Of a stretch of 54,450 nucleotides of DNA, positions 52,769 through 54,450 are shown piece by piece. The notes under the pieces are model-generated. The model searched no databases. It worked only from the letters and a program-made list of their open reading frames with translations, and was not told the origin of the DNA. A program made the position numbers and the translations under genes. The stretch spans positions 1-54,450 of the forward strand of contig CAIYRS010000016.1 of NCBI GenBank assembly GCA_903928685.1, written 5' to 3'. Source of the DNA: an uncultured Methylococcaceae bacterium. Lineage in GTDB: Bacteria > Pseudomonadota > Gammaproteobacteria > Methylococcales > Methylomonadaceae. Each line of letters opens with the position of its first letter. Position 1 is the first letter of the stretch.

Positions 52769-54169
52769 CTATTGGCTGGCAGCCGTTTCATAGCGGTCAA
52801 TCAGCTGTTGTAATTGCTCTCTTGGCAACTGCTGGTTATCGACTTTTAAATACATGACCGCTTCTTCAAAATGCAACTGGCATTCGGCAACGCCAGTCAT
52901 TTGGCGGATTTCTTCTGCCATTTGCGTGGCTTGGGCGGTTGTTATATTGGCGACCGAAACCAGTAAATTCGCCAAGTATCGCGGTTGTTTCATCGACAAG
53001 GACAAGACCAACCAACTGAATAACGCTGCCGCACAAAACAGAAAAACTGCGGTATTGCCATATTCGCCTTTAAACCAGCCGCCCACCAAGCCGCCGATAA
53101 ACAAGCCCATAAATTGGCTGCTGGAATAAGCGCCCATCGCCGTACCTTTTAAATCGGCTGGGGCGGTTTTTGATATTAATGACGGCAAAGTGGCTTCCAG
53201 CAAATTAAAGCCGCAAAAAAACAGCCCTAAGAAAGCGATGATGCCGACTAAATTATTGGCAAACTGTGACAAACCCAAAGTAGCGACCACCAACACCGCA
53301 ATCGCGCCAATAAAAACCGCTTTCATGCGGCGTTTTTTCTCGGCAATGATGATAAAAGGCACGGCAATGCCCATAGAAATAACAAACACGGGCAAATACA
53401 CCAACCACTGTTGCTCTCTAGGCAATCCGGCATCACGCATCAACACAGGTACAACCACAAAAATCGCCATCAAAATTAAATGCAGGACAAAAATGCCATA
53501 ATCCAAACGCAATAATTCTGGGTTTTTTAAGGCCGTGAACATTTGTGCAGGGACGAATTCAGCATCGCGGTGCAATTTTGATTGCACCGGATTGGGGACG
53601 ATACGGATCAGCACAAAAATAGCCAATAAAGTCAGCACTGCCGTTAACCAAAACAAGCCATGAATACCGCCAAATTGCGAAACCACCGGGCCTGCAACTA
53701 TGCCAATACCAAAGCTCATGCCAATACTGGTACCAATTGCCGCCATGGCTTTGGTGCGATGCACTTCCTGGGTTAAATCAGCAACCAAAGCCATAATGGC
53801 GGAGGAAATCGCCCCTGCCCCTTGCAATGCCCTGCCGACCAAAATGCCATAGATACTGGTTGATACCGCAGCGACCACACTGCCAGAAAAAAACAGCAGC
53901 AAGCCAATGATAATGATTTTTTTGCGCCCGAAGCGATCAGACATCAAGCCAAACGGGATTTGCAGCAACACTTGCGGCAAGCCGTAAATGCTCATTGCTA
54001 AACCGATTAATGCTGGCGTCGCGCCATCCAGTTGCTCGGCAAACAATGACAACACGGGCAGAATCATAAATAAACCCAGCATCCGCAATGCGTAAATGCT
54101 CGCCAAGGAAAACGTCGCCCGACGCTCCGAAGCCGTCATTGCACTGGAAATATCTTGTATGCTGTTCAA
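52769..54169 (-). CDS. YajR-like MFS transporter with C-terminal YAM domain
   Basis: The 466-residue carrier has twelve membrane segments and the MFS motif A GLMSDRFGRKKIIIIG. It opens SERRATFSLASIYALRMLGL, like E. coli YajR. The C-terminal ~70 residues (VANITTAQATQMAEEIRQ, GVAECQLHFEEAVMYLKVDN) look like the ferredoxin-like YAM domain of YajR. Substrate unknown, probably drug or proton-coupled export. The longest frame starts with TTG at 54169 (AGGAG nearby); an ATG at 54139 is possible. Confidence 0.88.
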   Translation of the reverse strand: MNSIQDISSAMTASERRATFSLASIYALRMLGLFMILPVLSLFAEQLDGATPALIGLAMSIYGLPQVLLQIPFGLMSDRFGRKKIIIIGLLLFFSGSVVAAVSTSIYGILVGRALQGAGAISSAIMALVADLTQEVHRTKAMAAIGTSIGMSFGIGIVAGPVVSQFGGIHGLFWLTAVLTLLAIFVLIRIVPNPVQSKLHRDAEFVPAQMFTALKNPELLRLDYGIFVLHLILMAIFVVVPVLMRDAGLPREQQWLVYLPVFVISMGIAVPFIIIAEKKRRMKAVFIGAIAVLVVATLGLSQFANNLVGIIAFLGLFFCGFNLLEATLPSLISKTAPADLKGTAMGAYSSSQFMGLFIGGLVGGWFKGEYGNTAVFLFCAAALFSWLVLSLSMKQPRYLANLLVSVANITTAQATQMAEEIRQMTGVAECQLHFEEAVMYLKVDNQQLPREQLQQLIDRYETAASQ

Positions 54170-54309
54170 AACAGATTGCTCCTAAAAATGGGTATCATCA
54201 CAGTAGAACGATTAATCGGCGGCATTATAACAAGTTCTGGTTTTAGGCCTGTAGTTGGCGGTTGTTGTATATAATGAATCGCTATCGCGATGTTTTTAAA
54301 TCGGGTTCT

Positions 54310-54450
54310 CGCACCCGAAGGCGAGTTACTTTCTTTTGCGCCGCCAAAAGCAAGTAACCAAAGAAAAGGCGGCCCGATCGCCGCTCATGTCTTGCGCTCC
54401 TCGCATTTGTCGGGGGACGGCAGAATGGGCTTCCTGCCCATCTGCCGCCG
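54310..54450. repeat. Terminal direct repeat, right copy
   Basis: Identical to bases 1-141. The bases just before it (CGGGTTCTCGCACCCG) make a small hairpin leading into it. The rest of 54170-54309 is the upstream region of the MFS gene, with no other feature seen. Confidence 0.9.

Overview
The window looks like a chromosomal piece of a gammaproteobacterium of moderate G+C. The gammaproteobacterial gene order glyQ-glyS-gmhB-plsC, msrPQ, tusDC, bfd-bfr, pilU and a YajR-type transporter support this. The style of the dispersed repeats suggests a Methylococcales-like organism, but no methane-oxidation gene is present, so that placement is an inference. The first and last 141 bases are identical, which looks like a contig bounded by a dispersed repeat (or an assembly-graph overlap) rather than a plasmid.

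Layout. 1-4240: repeat end, the msrPQ methionine-sulfoxide repair operon, an unknown membrane protein, a stress-type glycine-rich protein and repeat-rich spacers. 4241-6480: a restriction-modification module (C5 methyltransferase converging on a NotI-family endonuclease and its Xre controller), bracketed by two copies of a dispersed palindrome. 6575-19354: a genomic island next to tRNA-Ser(GGA), with near-duplicate att regions and paired integrase-type repeats at both ends. The island holds umuDC, a candidate iteron origin, a primase/helicase/AlpA replication operon, a hypothetical gene, a wrecked restriction enzyme gene whose middle is replaced by an unknown 808-residue coiled-coil membrane protein plus a tRNA-like 61-mer, and a P4-type integrase.

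19499-31000: uup, an ATPase/TOPRIM-like pair, Fur-type iron storage genes (bfd-bfr), prfC, a secreted 5'-nucleotidase, a TPR protein with a degenerate trypsin fold, and tusDC without tusB. 31094-41600: a 1132-residue FG-GAP/RTX secreted protein, an operon of a deaminase and two probable tRNA wobble-uridine modification enzymes, a lipoprotein hydrolase, and sugar-nucleotide genes (manC, galU).

41670-54169: a tandem pair of MITE-like elements, then a minus-strand housekeeping operon glyQ-glyS-gmhB-plsC whose junctions have been invaded. Two ATPase/TOPRIM-like pairs sit between glyQ and glyS, and a VapBC toxin-antitoxin pair sits between glyS and gmhB. NlpE-like, pilU and yajR-like genes follow.

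The strongest leads are: three separate ATPase plus small TOPRIM-like gene pairs in 54 kb, two of them wired into the glycyl-tRNA synthetase operon; a methyltransferase gene whose conserved sequence is spread over two overlapping frames; and the unknown 808-residue membrane protein in the island.
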